Source of the DNA: an uncultured Lachnospiraceae bacterium
GTDB taxonomy: Bacteria > Bacillota > Clostridia > Lachnospirales > Lachnospiraceae
Length of the DNA stretch: 41,807 bases
Assembly: GCA_944380605.1 (NCBI GenBank)
Contig: CALWIA010000013.1
Span: 1-41,807, forward strand
Direction of reading: 5' to 3'
Position numbers and translations under genes: made by a program. Below are positions 16,158 to 24,785 of this stretch, one piece after another. The first letter of the stretch is position 1. Each line of letters starts with the position of its first letter. Below the pieces are notes generated by a model that searched no databases, had not been told where the DNA came from, and was given only the letters and a program-made list of their open reading frames with translations.

Positions 16158-17145
16158 ACTCTGCCCTTACCTTTCCATTTTCTTCTATCTGAAACCGTAT
16201 GCTTCTGTGAGGCTGCAGTCCCTCTGTATAAGGCAGAACCTGCGGACAATCCGTAAAAAATGTCTGCACACCGGCCTGCCGAAGCACCTGCAGGACCTCC
16301 GGCGCCGCGCTTTCATACCTGCGGTCGCTGGAAGCGCACACCACTGCCCACTGGGGCGCAATGGCCCGCACCAGTTCCTCATCCAGGCTGCCCCGCTGCC
16401 CGTGATGTCCTACCTTAAAAATATCTGCTTTCAGCCCGGACCGCTCCGCCGGATATCCGGCCAGTTCTGTATCTCCGGTCAGCAGTATCCGCCGGCCGGC
16501 CCGCTGCAGCATCACACAAAGGCTAACGCCGTTCATGGCTTTATCCAGTATCGGAAGTTCCTCCCGTCCGCTGCCGCTGTACAGCCGCCTCAAATGCTCC
16601 ATCTGATCCTCCAGGCGGCTCCGCTCCGGTCCCAGCACCTGCAAAAGCCAGTCCGACGGCGCTGCGCCGCACACCGACAGGGTCTCTCCTGCCGCCAGCT
16701 GGCGCACACGGCCACCCCGTTCCGTTACCAGCCGGCACAGACACTGGTACGCATTCAGCGCCGCCGTAAATTTCCGCAGGGATTCACGGTCCTCCTGCCG
16801 AATTTCCAGCGGACGCATGTTCTGGTATAAATCTGCCGGAAACGGCTGGAACAGCACCACCGGCGGGAACCGCCGCGCCGCCTCCAGCAGGCCGCAGGTG
16901 TGGTCTTCATGAATATGGGTGCTGATCATCCAGTCGATATGATCCACACCCGCCTGCTCCAGATACTCCACTGCCCGGATCCGGCCGGTTGTACTGCCGT
17001 CATATTCCTGTGGCTCGCCGCTTCCTCCGTCGATCAGCATCACAAACCTTCCGCCCGGACAGCGCACGTCAGGGGACTCGATTAAAATCGAGTCCCCATT
17101 TCCCACATTGATACATGTAAGCTGAAATACATTTTTCTGGTTCAT
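16147..17145 (-). CDS. ComEC/Rec2-type metallo-beta-lactamase-fold hydrolase
   Basis: The product has 332 residues. The N-terminus INVGNGDSILIE matches the start of ComEC-type hydrolase domains. The metal site is STHIHEDHTCG, and further ligands lie in LLTGDTELAG and KVGHHGQRGS. This is the soluble hydrolase domain alone, without the ComEC channel or competence domains. It is probably a phosphodiesterase or nuclease, and the cellular substrate is unknown. AAGGAATAG lies ahead of the ATG. It shares an operon with the phosphatase gene that overlaps its end. Confidence 0.9.
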   Translation of the reverse strand: MNQKNVFQLTCINVGNGDSILIESPDVRCPGGRFVMLIDGGSGEPQEYDGSTTGRIRAVEYLEQAGVDHIDWMISTHIHEDHTCGLLEAARRFPPVVLFQPFPADLYQNMRPLEIRQEDRESLRKFTAALNAYQCLCRLVTERGGRVRQLAAGETLSVCGAAPSDWLLQVLGPERSRLEDQMEHLRRLYSGSGREELPILDKAMNGVSLCVMLQRAGRRILLTGDTELAGYPAERSGLKADIFKVGHHGQRGSLDEELVRAIAPQWAVVCASSDRRYESAAPEVLQVLRQAGVQTFFTDCPQVLPYTEGLQPHRSIRFQIEENGKVRAEYEN

Positions 17146-17189
17146 ATTCTCTATTCCTTCTCCTGGTCAGACGCTCCTTCTATCTGAAT

Positions 17190-17219
17190 ATTATACACTG
17201 ACCTTTCTGAGCTTGTAAA
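17190..17219 (-). promoter_or_regulatory. Promoter of the MBL-phosphatase operon
   Basis: Minus strand TTTACA (17219-17214), 18 bases, TATAAT (17195-17190). The leader is about 40 bases. Confidence 0.7.
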
Positions 17220-17300
17220 TACCAGAAGCACGATCCTATTCTCTTCGCTGCAACTGCAGATTTCCGAATTATATCGAAAAATGTAAATTACAATTCAAAG

Positions 17301-17350
17301 CAAAAAAACTTAGTCACTGACCAAATGAATGACTAAGTCAGTGACTAAGT
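17301..17350 (-). terminator. Rho-independent terminator of the transporter-dehydrogenase-larA operon
   Basis: A perfect 14-base inverted repeat, ACTTAGTCACTGAC (17308-17321) and GTCAGTGACTAAGT (17337-17350), is followed leftward by seven T residues. It lies 78 bases after the larA stop. GACTAAGT also occurs twice in direct orientation (17331-17338 and 17343-17350). Confidence 0.88.
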
Positions 17351-17427
17351 AAAACTACTTATAACCAAACAACAGATTCTCGATTTTGGCCAAACGAAGA
17401 AAAAGCAAGCAGGGCAATCTTTCCGCT

Positions 17428-18642
17428 TTAAAAATATTGAATTGTGCCATCTGAAAGAACCCCAGCCGCAACCTTCCCTTTATGTGTCTCTTCCAGTAAC
17501 TTCAGGACTTCTTCCCAGGTACGCGCCCAGACCACCCTTCGCGTTCCGTTTACATCTCCAAAGCGGAGCGTTGAATATTTATCCGGATACGGACTCAGGC
17601 AGATGATTTTTCCCACATGCTCCAATTCTTCACCCATGGGGCTCCACTGTCTTCCGCAGGCTTTTCTGCCGAATGGCCCGGAAAAGTAATGTACCACCTG
17701 ACCATATGGGCAGTAGTTGACCAAAACAATATCTCCCCCTGTTTTTTTCAAGCAGGATGCTGCCGTTAAAATAGCAATATCCGCTTCATTCACTTTGGCG
17801 TTGGCATTGGCAATCACCACATCTTTATCCTTCAGCGGCCTGCTTTTATAGACCTCCGCCGCTCTCTGTATTCCTTCATAATATTCCTGAATCGGATCCC
17901 CGGCAAATACATCCACAATATCAAGGCTGGCATTATACAGAACATCAATCTTGAAAAAGGGTCCTGCCATCTCCACCATTTCTTCAATTTCTTTACGCAT
18001 TGCCGGAGCATCAGCCTGCGCCATACATCCATATTTTTTCTTCTGATGATTTCCTGTCGTAGTGGTAATCGACGCAATTCCGGGAAACAGCAGTTTCCCG
18101 CCTCCTCCAAATCCATTGAGCGGATGCGGCGTAATCGCGCCAATGCCAATCCGCACGTCGCTCTCTGCAAATTCCCGGTTTATTTCCACCGGAATTCCAT
18201 TGGAAGTTGTTCCTATCCGCACATTGTTTTCATACGGATTGTGGTTAAATACCGGAAACCGGCTGACCAGCGATTCACCCAGCTTTTTGGCGAATTCAAT
18301 TCGGGTCATGGCGCCATGATTTCCGAGCGCACACAGAAATTCAATGTTTTCTTCTTTTATCCCGGCTTCCAGCAGTTCTTCTACCACCAATTCTGCCAGA
18401 TTTTGAAGTCTGGTTCCCCGGCTTATATCATCAAAGACAATTACTGCGGTCTCTTTTCCAGCTGCCAGCTGTTTTATAGGAAGGGAGCCGCAGGGGCTGT
18501 CCAATTTCTTTTTCAGCCCCTGCCGTGTCAACGCCGGCATATGATCTCCTGCCATTTCAGAAATTTCTGTTTCCCATGCATCCGGCAGGTCAATCTTTAC
18601 CATTTCCCACGGGCTTTCCGCCTGATACAACGTATACACCAT
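17428..18642 (-). CDS. larA: LarA-family nickel-pincer racemase/epimerase
   Basis: The product has 404 residues. The pincer-cofactor site of lactate racemase is complete: DDISR (D72, R75), LGNHG (H109), TPHPLNGFGGGGK (H173, K183) and TTGNH (H199), each at or within one residue of the Lactiplantibacillus plantarum LarA positions (72, 75, 108, 174, 184, 200). The lysine carries the nickel-pincer nucleotide by a thioamide bond. Family members invert the hydroxyl at C2 of 2-hydroxy acids by hydride transfer; lactate, malate and gluconate are known substrates. The ATG lies one base beyond the dehydrogenase stop, so the two are coupled. Its place behind a sugar importer and dehydrogenase suggests a sugar-acid substrate rather than lactate. 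That is an inference. Confidence 0.92.
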   Translation of the reverse strand: MVYTLYQAESPWEMVKIDLPDAWETEISEMAGDHMPALTRQGLKKKLDSPCGSLPIKQLAAGKETAVIVFDDISRGTRLQNLAELVVEELLEAGIKEENIEFLCALGNHGAMTRIEFAKKLGESLVSRFPVFNHNPYENNVRIGTTSNGIPVEINREFAESDVRIGIGAITPHPLNGFGGGGKLLFPGIASITTTTGNHQKKKYGCMAQADAPAMRKEIEEMVEMAGPFFKIDVLYNASLDIVDVFAGDPIQEYYEGIQRAAEVYKSRPLKDKDVVIANANAKVNEADIAILTAASCLKKTGGDIVLVNYCPYGQVVHYFSGPFGRKACGRQWSPMGEELEHVGKIICLSPYPDKYSTLRFGDVNGTRRVVWARTWEEVLKLLEETHKGKVAAGVLSDGTIQYF

Positions 18643-18643
18643 A

Positions 18644-19615
18644 TCACAGCATCTCCCTGTTTTGTACAAATTCTGACAATGCGCCTTCTTCAAGGAACTT
18701 TTCTATGGTATCTGCCATAATCACCTGAGAGCGGTGTCCCGCTTCCGCGCTTTCAGCCCCCATATGGGAAGTAATAAACACCTGATCCATTTTCAGAAGG
18801 GGATTCTCTCCCGCAGGCGGTTCTTCAGCCATAACATCCAATCCCGCGGCCGCCACAGTTCCATTTCGGATTGCTTCTGCCAGATCTGCTTCTTTTATAA
18901 CCCCTCCCCGGCAGGTATTGATCAGATATACGCCTTTTTTCATCTGCCGGAAACTCTCTTTGTTTATGCTTCCTCTGGTCTCTTCTGTACAGGGAATATG
19001 CAAGCTGATGATATCGCTGGCCGCAAACAGCGCTTCCCTGGAACTAACCATCTGTACGCCTGCAGGTACCGGCTTTCCTGAGATATACGGATCATATGCC
19101 AGGATTTTTACATCGAATCCGCTCAGCATACGGGCCAGATGCCTCGCAATATGCCCAAAGCCAAGCAGTCCGATCGTCTTGCCATCCAGTTCTGTTCCGG
19201 TTATGGTCGAAGGCCAAACCCCTGCTTTTACACCGGATACGCAGGGAGAAAATTTTCTTCCGACATTCAGAATGTGCAGCAATGCTACCTCCGCAACCGC
19301 TGCCGAATTGGCGCCAATTACATTGGCTACCGGTATCCGGCACTGCGACGCAGCTGCCAGATCAATATTATCCAATCCCATGCCGTATTTCTGTATAAAG
19401 CGAACCCTTCCTTTTACTGCTTCCAGCTGCTTTTTATCCCACTTTTCCAGAATGCTGATCACTACATCCGCCTGTTTTGCCTGTTCCAGCACTGCTTTCG
19501 GATCATTGCCGGGAATCGCCTTTTCTATAAAATGATATTTTCCGGCAAATCTTTGTTCCAGGCAGGTAAGATCTACTTTTTGGGGATCCAGATTGATCCA
19601 GATCGTCGGTTTCAT
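18644..19615 (-). CDS. D-2-hydroxyacid dehydrogenase (NAD-dependent)
   Basis: The product has 323 residues. The dinucleotide-binding core has GKTIGLLGFGHIARHLARML (Rossmann GxGxxA/G). The catalytic Arg-Glu-His set is present: LINTCRGGVI, LDVMAEEPP and ITSHMGAES. The enzyme interconverts 2-hydroxy and 2-keto acids with NAD(P)H. The gene starts at the ATG at 19615, with GGAGG 6 bases upstream. It follows the solute-binding protein by 21 bases and overlaps regulation with larA by near-contact of stop and start. This suggests that it acts on the same C2-hydroxy acid that LarA epimerises. Substrate size cannot be judged from sequence. Confidence 0.92.
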   Translation of the reverse strand: MKPTIWINLDPQKVDLTCLEQRFAGKYHFIEKAIPGNDPKAVLEQAKQADVVISILEKWDKKQLEAVKGRVRFIQKYGMGLDNIDLAAASQCRIPVANVIGANSAAVAEVALLHILNVGRKFSPCVSGVKAGVWPSTITGTELDGKTIGLLGFGHIARHLARMLSGFDVKILAYDPYISGKPVPAGVQMVSSREALFAASDIISLHIPCTEETRGSINKESFRQMKKGVYLINTCRGGVIKEADLAEAIRNGTVAAAGLDVMAEEPPAGENPLLKMDQVFITSHMGAESAEAGHRSQVIMADTIEKFLEEGALSEFVQNREML

Positions 19616-19636
19616 GTCTGCCCTCCTTACCGGCAC

Positions 19637-21034
19637 TCAGTGTACCGTATCCTGAATATCTTCTATATCCCGTACTGCTTCTTCCACTGCTTCCTCTCCT
19701 GTAGCGGTTCCCGTCATAACCTGATTTACCATCCGGCACGCCGGGTACGTAAAGAAATGTTTGGAAGCTACCGCCCGTCCTTCCAGCGTATTAACAGGAT
19801 ATCCATAGTATCCGGAAGCATTGCGTGCGTAATCCACAATCAGTGCATTAACTTCTTCATCCCACACATCCGACACAACGGAATCCTCAAAGCAGGGGGA
19901 CAGGAACGGTGCTGTAATTTCAAAGCATTCATTATACCAGTCCGCATCCAGCAGATATCGGATCAGGTCCGCGGCATCTTCCGGATATAAGGATGTTTTC
20001 GTAATGCCATAGCCTCTCGGATAGTTCATATAAATTCCGTTTTCTGTACCCACAGGCGCCGCTACAATTGCCGTATTTTCAAAAATTTCTTTGTTTTCTT
20101 CGTCATCACGCAGAGAAACATACAGCGAGGGACCGTTAATGCAGATTGCCGCTCTTCCCTGGATATATGCCGTATTATTTCCGCCTGCATCCCAGGTAGT
20201 GCAGTCCGGAGGATAGATGCCTTCTTCATACAGCCCGCCAATCATATCCAGCTGCTGCGCCCAAAGATTTCCATCTGTAATGGCTATGGTTCCGTCCTCA
20301 TTGTACATATACGCGCCTTCATTCCACATCCACTGACGCCAGGTATTGTCATCATCATCGTCATTATCGCCGCATCCCATGGCCAGGCCGTAGAAATCAT
20401 TTTCCGGATCCGTTACCTGTCTGGCCACTTCTACCACTTCATCCCAGGTCTGCGGCATGTCCGTGATACCATGCTCTTCCAGTACATCTTTTCGAACATA
20501 CATAATCACCGCGGAACTGCAGTATGGTACATAATAGTGGACTCCGTCAATCTGCGTACTGGTATACATGGATTCAAAATATCCCCGTTCTTCATGAATC
20601 TCATCCACCAGATCCGATACATCCAGATACGGAATATTCGGATAATAATTCATGGTTCGAGTCGTATCTGTATAGGTCACGTCAGGAGCGTTTCCTCCTT
20701 CGATTGCCGCGTTCAGTCTGGGAACAAAGTCTGTACTGTTGATGATTTCACACTTCACTTCTATTCCGGTCTCTTCCGCAAACTGCTGCACTCGCTCTTC
20801 TGTAGCTGCATTTACTTCATCACTGAACAGCTTTTCTACCCAAATCGTCAGCGTTTTCTTCTCTCCAGATTCAGTCGCTTCTTCCGCTTTTGTCGTGTCT
20901 TCCGCTGCTGCTGCCGCGCTGGTATCCGCTCCAGCTGCCGCCTCTGTTTCCTGCCCGGATCCGGAACAGGCGGACAGGCTCAGCAAAACCGCTGCTGCTG
21001 CCGCAAGCGTACGCATCCATTTTCTTTTTCTCAT
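19637..21034 (-). CDS. CUT1 ABC transporter solute-binding lipoprotein
   Basis: The product has 465 residues. A lipoprotein signal peptide, MRKRKWMRT then a hydrophobic run ending LSLSAC, puts the lipidated cysteine near residue 26. An alanine/glutamate-rich linker follows, then a family-1 extracellular solute-binding domain (TLTIWVEKLFSDEV, NAPDVTYTDTT, PQTWDEVVEVARQVTDP, GRAAICINGPS). It is surface-anchored and delivers substrate to the two permeases upstream. The start ATG has GGAGG 7 bases ahead. An aspartate-rich loop, GDNDDDDDN, is unusual and could bind metal. The substrate is unknown; context suggests a sialic-acid-like or sugar-acid compound. Confidence 0.93.
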   Translation of the reverse strand: MRKRKWMRTLAAAAAVLLSLSACSGSGQETEAAAGADTSAAAAAEDTTKAEEATESGEKKTLTIWVEKLFSDEVNAATEERVQQFAEETGIEVKCEIINSTDFVPRLNAAIEGGNAPDVTYTDTTRTMNYYPNIPYLDVSDLVDEIHEERGYFESMYTSTQIDGVHYYVPYCSSAVIMYVRKDVLEEHGITDMPQTWDEVVEVARQVTDPENDFYGLAMGCGDNDDDDDNTWRQWMWNEGAYMYNEDGTIAITDGNLWAQQLDMIGGLYEEGIYPPDCTTWDAGGNNTAYIQGRAAICINGPSLYVSLRDDEENKEIFENTAIVAAPVGTENGIYMNYPRGYGITKTSLYPEDAADLIRYLLDADWYNECFEITAPFLSPCFEDSVVSDVWDEEVNALIVDYARNASGYYGYPVNTLEGRAVASKHFFTYPACRMVNQVMTGTATGEEAVEEAVRDIEDIQDTVH

Positions 21035-21054
21035 AAGACTACCTCCTCTTTTCA

Positions 21055-21912
21055 TTATTGTTTTACTCCGCCGGCCATTTTCCCGCCGACCAAAGCACTG
21101 TTTGAAATCATATATACGATCAATATCGGAATACAGGCAAGAATCGCTCCTGCCATTAACTCGTTCCAAGGCGGCATATCTCCATAAATCAATGCCGACA
21201 GCACCAGCGGAAACGTCTGCATCTCCCGGCTGCTGATATTCACCAAAGCATACAGATACTCGCCCCAGCACATCGCAAAAGCAAAGATCGTGGTAGACAC
21301 AATGCCTGGCAGCGCCAGCGGAAATACAATCCGATACATGGCTCCAAATCTGGTACATCCGTCTACCTTGGCTGCCTCCTCCAGTTCCAATGGAATCGAC
21401 GCAATATGCGGAATCAAAATCCACGCTACATATGGAAGCGTAAATGTAGGATAAATCAGCATCAGACCCAGGATATTATTGCTCAGCTTCAGTGAAGACA
21501 CGAACATATAAAGGGGAATGTACAAAACGCTGGTGGGAAGCAGATACGTAAACAGCACTACCTTGGAAAAGAATTTTCTGCCTTTGAACCGGACTCTTGC
21601 AATGGAATACGCCGCCGGATAAGCTACTAATATGGAAAACAAGGATACAAAAACGGAAATGATCAAACTGTTTCTCAGTCCAGATACAAAATTTGTTTCC
21701 AGCAGCAGATACTCATATGCTTCCAGCGTAATATTCTGCGGAATCATCGTAGGTATTCTTGCATATATTTCCCCCTGCGACTTCAGCGATGTATTCAGCA
21801 TCCAATATATAGGAAAAATTGCCGCAGTCAGCATAACCACAATCCAGATTCGGCTGATCACTTGTCCCGCAGATATTTTTTTCTTCTTTTTTAAATTCCG
21901 CGCTTCCTCCAT
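21055..21912 (-). CDS. ABC transporter permease, MalG type
   Basis: The product has 285 residues with six membrane segments. The cytoplasmic EAA loop that contacts the ATPase reads LEEAAKVDGCTRFGAMYRIV with the conserved glycine. The N-terminus is lysine-rich (NLKKKKKISAGQV). It belongs to the carbohydrate CUT1 family. The gene starts 12 bases after the MalF-type gene, and 20 bases separate its end from the solute-binding protein gene. No ATPase gene is present in the operon, as is usual where a shared MsmK-type ATPase serves several importers. Confidence 0.94.
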   Translation of the reverse strand: MEEARNLKKKKKISAGQVISRIWIVVMLTAAIFPIYWMLNTSLKSQGEIYARIPTMIPQNITLEAYEYLLLETNFVSGLRNSLIISVFVSLFSILVAYPAAYSIARVRFKGRKFFSKVVLFTYLLPTSVLYIPLYMFVSSLKLSNNILGLMLIYPTFTLPYVAWILIPHIASIPLELEEAAKVDGCTRFGAMYRIVFPLALPGIVSTTIFAFAMCWGEYLYALVNISSREMQTFPLVLSALIYGDMPPWNELMAGAILACIPILIVYMISNSALVGGKMAGGVKQ

Positions 21913-21924
21913 GCCGCACGCCTC

Positions 21925-22833
21925 CTATCTTTCTCCACCGTCATCCGGAAGCATTCGTTTTACCAGGTAACTGATAATCAGCATCAGAAATGGAATCGCG
22001 ATAACTGCTACTGCAATACCCCTGCCAAGCATCATCTGCATCATGGCAGTCCGATAACTGAATACATTCATTACCTGCGTACTGCCGTTCGGCCCGCCCC
22101 CTGTCAGCAGCCAGACACTTTCAAATTCATTCAGCGTCCATATGGTCGACATCAACGTAGTAAGCAGCAGCACATCTCGAATTTCCGGAAAGGTAATATA
22201 CCGGAAACGGTGCCATATATTCGCGCCATCGATCTGAGCCGCTTCATAATAATCAGAGGATATGGTCTGCAGTTTGGCCAGTACAGACATTCCAAAAAAT
22301 GGTGTTCCTCTCCACACATTTGTAAGGATAATCGTAAACATTGCCAGCCCTGCGTAACCAAACCAGATCAAATCCGATTCAATCAGTCCAAGCGTGCGCA
22401 GCAGGTAGTTCGCCACACCGCCATTGGTATTAAAAATCCATTTCCAGTTATATACAGCTACGATATTCGGCAATGTCCAAGGAACCATCAAAATCGCCCG
22501 AACAAGATTACGGCCTTTAAATTCCGTATTTAGCGCAAGCGCCATCATCGTCCCGAACAGCGCTTTAAACAAAATAGCAAAAAAAGTGAATTTTAATGTG
22601 TTTACAATAGAATTCAGATATTCCCGATCCGTCAGCAGACGCGTGTAATTGCGCAGTCCGATAAACTCCGCTGTCCCGCCTATGGTTTTATTGGTAAAGC
22701 TAATATAAATACCCCAGAGCATGGGAAACATCAGAACACATACCAGATACAGAACCAGCGGAATATTTAAAGTCCAGGCGAACCGGTTCTCTGCAGCTCT
22801 TATTCCTCTTCTTTTTCGGTCGGTTCTCTCCAT
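21925..22833 (-). CDS. ABC transporter permease, MalF type
   Basis: The product has 302 residues with six membrane segments. The EAA loop is YEAAQIDGANIWHRFRYITF, followed by P in the expected position. It is the first gene of the transporter-dehydrogenase-larA unit and has its own promoter at 22911-22939. The start ATG follows an AAAGGGG site. Together with the MalG-type protein it forms the membrane channel of the importer. Confidence 0.94.
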   Translation of the reverse strand: MERTDRKRRGIRAAENRFAWTLNIPLVLYLVCVLMFPMLWGIYISFTNKTIGGTAEFIGLRNYTRLLTDREYLNSIVNTLKFTFFAILFKALFGTMMALALNTEFKGRNLVRAILMVPWTLPNIVAVYNWKWIFNTNGGVANYLLRTLGLIESDLIWFGYAGLAMFTIILTNVWRGTPFFGMSVLAKLQTISSDYYEAAQIDGANIWHRFRYITFPEIRDVLLLTTLMSTIWTLNEFESVWLLTGGGPNGSTQVMNVFSYRTAMMQMMLGRGIAVAVIAIPFLMLIISYLVKRMLPDDGGER

Positions 22834-22910
22834 AAGCTCACGCCCCTTTATCCGACTTGTTTATACTATCTTTAAAATTCTTCAAGTATGACTTTCTTTA
22901 GCTGCTTATA

Positions 22911-22939
22911 ATTCTATATTATCAAAAAATTACTGTCAA
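22911..22939 (-). promoter_or_regulatory. Promoter of the ABC importer-dehydrogenase-larA operon
   Basis: Minus strand TTGACA (22939-22934), 17 bases, TAGAAT (22916-22911). The leader is about 70 bases. Upstream lie a palindrome TTGTATA-N3-TATACAA (22974-22990) and the 12-mer shared with the kinase promoter. Confidence 0.82.
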
Positions 22940-22969
22940 TAATTTACAAAATTCTGAATGTTCTTCCTT

Positions 22970-22990
22970 TCTTTTGTATATATTATACAA
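22970..22990. promoter_or_regulatory. Palindrome and shared 12-mer upstream of the importer promoter
   Basis: TCTTTTGTATAT (22970-22981) recurs at 26603-26614 upstream of the kinase promoter. It overlaps the palindrome TTGTATA-TAT-TATACAA (22974-22990). The distances from the respective -35 boxes differ by about one helical turn. It is a candidate operator, perhaps for the RpiR protein; this is inferred. Confidence 0.45.
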
Positions 22991-23081
22991 TTTATATTGG
23001 TTCTCTCCCTGATAATTTGTTCATTTTTCAGTTAATTCTGAAAATACTTTCAATCTAAAAAATTTTTTGAATCATAATTGC

Positions 23082-23120
23082 AGAAAGAGGACCTTTCCAT
23101 ATCGGAAAAATCCTCTTTCT
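23082..23120 (-). terminator. Hairpin after the nanA-like gene (weak terminator)
   Basis: AGAAAGAGGA (23082-23091) pairs with TCCTCTTTCT (23111-23120) just after the lyase stop. No immediate T-run follows leftward (GCAATTATGATT comes first), so it may be a partial terminator or an RNA-stabilising hairpin separating two transcription units. Confidence 0.55.
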
Positions 23121-23127
23121 ATAAACG

Positions 23128-24045
23128 TCAGCAAAACGCTTTTCTCGCACGACAGATCATATCCGCCGCTTCTTTGGCAATCGGATAATCGGCTTCACTA
23201 AGTCCCGGAAGCGGCGGGCGGACGCCGCCAATGTCCAGATGTTCGTTTATACGCAGTATTTCCTTGATTACCGCATACAGATTTCCTCGGCATTCACACA
23301 TTTTATATATAATGCTGTCGATGGCATACTGCAGGCGGCATGCTTCTTCCATTCGCCCTTCACAAAACAGTTCATCCAGCTTCAGAAACAATTCCGGCAT
23401 CACACCGTAGGTTCCACCGATACCTGCCTGCGCTCCTATTGCCCGGCCGCTTACAAACTGCTCATCCGGACCATTGAATATCACGCAGTCTTCTCCGCCT
23501 GCCGCTTTCAGCATCTGAATATCCTGAACCGGCATCGATGAATTTTTTACTCCGATTACCTGCGGATTTTTTCTCATTTCCCGGAACAGAGACAGGGTCA
23601 GAGCTACACCGGCCAGCTGTGGTATATTGTAAATCACAAAATCCGTATCCGGAGCTGCCGCGCTGATATCATTCCAATACTGCGCAATTGCGTATTCCGG
23701 CAGGTGAAAATAAATAGGCGGAATTGCCGCAATCGCATCTACATGCAAACTCTGCGCATGTCTGGCCAATTCTTGGCTATCTTTTGTATTGTTGCACGCT
23801 ACATGGGCAATCACCGTCAGTCTTCCTTTTGACGCCTCCATTACATTTTCCAAAACCGTTTTTCGATCTTCCACACTCTGATAAATACATTCTCCTGATG
23901 ATCCATTTACATAAACGCCCTTTATTCCCCGATCCATCAGAAATTCTGTCAGCGCCCTTACACGCTCCGGACTGATTTCTCCCGCATCGTCATAACAGGC
24001 GTAAAATGCGGGAAATATGCCCCTGTATTTTTCCAAATGTTTCAT
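23128..24045 (-). CDS. nanA: N-acetylneuraminate lyase-like aldolase (DHDPS/NAL family)
   Basis: The product has 305 residues, a TIM barrel. The Schiff-base lysine is K167 in VIGVKNSSM, and the tyrosine is Y139 in VIYNIPQLAG. The substrate loop GSSGE is at 48-52, and PDEQFVSG (D194, E195) matches the sialic-acid-contacting pair of E. coli NanA. At the position of E. coli Ser208 there is glycine (AGIGGTYG, G211), a possible specificity change. The expected reaction splits a 2-keto sugar acid into pyruvate and an aldose, with Neu5Ac giving N-acetylmannosamine. The gene overlaps the end of nanE by 4 bases. It is the last gene of the kinase-regulator-nanE-nanA unit. Confidence 0.88.
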   Translation of the reverse strand: MKHLEKYRGIFPAFYACYDDAGEISPERVRALTEFLMDRGIKGVYVNGSSGECIYQSVEDRKTVLENVMEASKGRLTVIAHVACNNTKDSQELARHAQSLHVDAIAAIPPIYFHLPEYAIAQYWNDISAAAPDTDFVIYNIPQLAGVALTLSLFREMRKNPQVIGVKNSSMPVQDIQMLKAAGGEDCVIFNGPDEQFVSGRAIGAQAGIGGTYGVMPELFLKLDELFCEGRMEEACRLQYAIDSIIYKMCECRGNLYAVIKEILRINEHLDIGGVRPPLPGLSEADYPIAKEAADMICRARKAFC

Positions 24046-24770
24046 ACGGTATCCCTCTCTTTTTCCAATGCATCTTCATCAATTTCTTCCAGTGCTTCTG
24101 CAAATGTCCGAGTAATCAGCTGCGGCCGTGTGATAATAGAACCTACTACCACGCTGAAAGCTCCCAGCTGAATCACTCGTCTGGCTTTCTGCGGCGTATT
24201 GATATTCCCTTCTGCAATAACCGGGTGACGAACCCCGGCAATAATTCTGCGGATCAGAGCAAAATCATCTTTTTCTATTTTCACTCCGCGGCTCTGCCTG
24301 GTATAACCTACCAGTGTAGTTCCTATGAAATCAAATCCCAGCCGATCCGCATGCAGCGCTTCCTCTTCTGTGGAGCAGTCCGCCATCAAAAGCTGGTGCG
24401 GATATTTTCTTCGAACTTCTTTGTAAAATTCATCAATCCGCATTCCGCCGGGCCGCAAACTCTCTGTCGCATCCATTGCAATGATTTCCGGTTTCAGGTT
24501 CATCAGCTGATCAACCTCTTTCATCGTCGGTGTAATGTATACATCGCAATTTTCAATATCCCTTTTGATGATCCCAATCACCGGAAGATCCACCACGCGC
24601 TGTATTTCCGCAATATCTTCAACAGAATTGGCCCGGATTCCCTTGGCACCCCCTTCTTTTGCCGCCGCAGCCATTCGCCCCATAATGAACGACGAATGCA
24701 GCGGTTCGTTGGCCAGCGCCTGACAAGATACGATCAGTTTCCCTTTCAGCCGTCTGACTTTTTCATTCAT
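24042..24770 (-). CDS. nanE: N-acylglucosamine-6-phosphate 2-epimerase
   Basis: The product has 242 residues and is a TIM-barrel NanE protein: LIVSCQALANEPLH at the start, AKGIRANSVEDI, PVIGIIKRD, the catalytic region IAMDATE, LLMADCSTEEEA and the phosphate loop near HPVIAEGNINTP and GAFSVVVGSIITRP. It converts ManNAc-6-phosphate to GlcNAc-6-phosphate in the cytoplasm, the step after kinase action in sialic-acid catabolism. It starts 15 bases after the RpiR gene and overlaps nanA. The genes for GlcNAc-6-phosphate deacetylase and glucosamine-6-phosphate deaminase are not in this window. Confidence 0.94.
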   Translation of the reverse strand: MNEKVRRLKGKLIVSCQALANEPLHSSFIMGRMAAAAKEGGAKGIRANSVEDIAEIQRVVDLPVIGIIKRDIENCDVYITPTMKEVDQLMNLKPEIIAMDATESLRPGGMRIDEFYKEVRRKYPHQLLMADCSTEEEALHADRLGFDFIGTTLVGYTRQSRGVKIEKDDFALIRRIIAGVRHPVIAEGNINTPQKARRVIQLGAFSVVVGSIITRPQLITRTFAEALEEIDEDALEKERDTV

Positions 24771-24785
24771 TCCATACCTCCTCTG

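Noticed and set aside
17308..17350. Inverted repeat as an insertion-sequence end or operator
   Set aside because: A run of T directly after it on the minus strand and its place after the larA stop make it an ordinary terminator.
19637..21424. Longer N-terminal form of the solute-binding protein
   Set aside because: The extension lies over the upstream permease gene; the lipoprotein signal and ribosome site fix the start at 21034.
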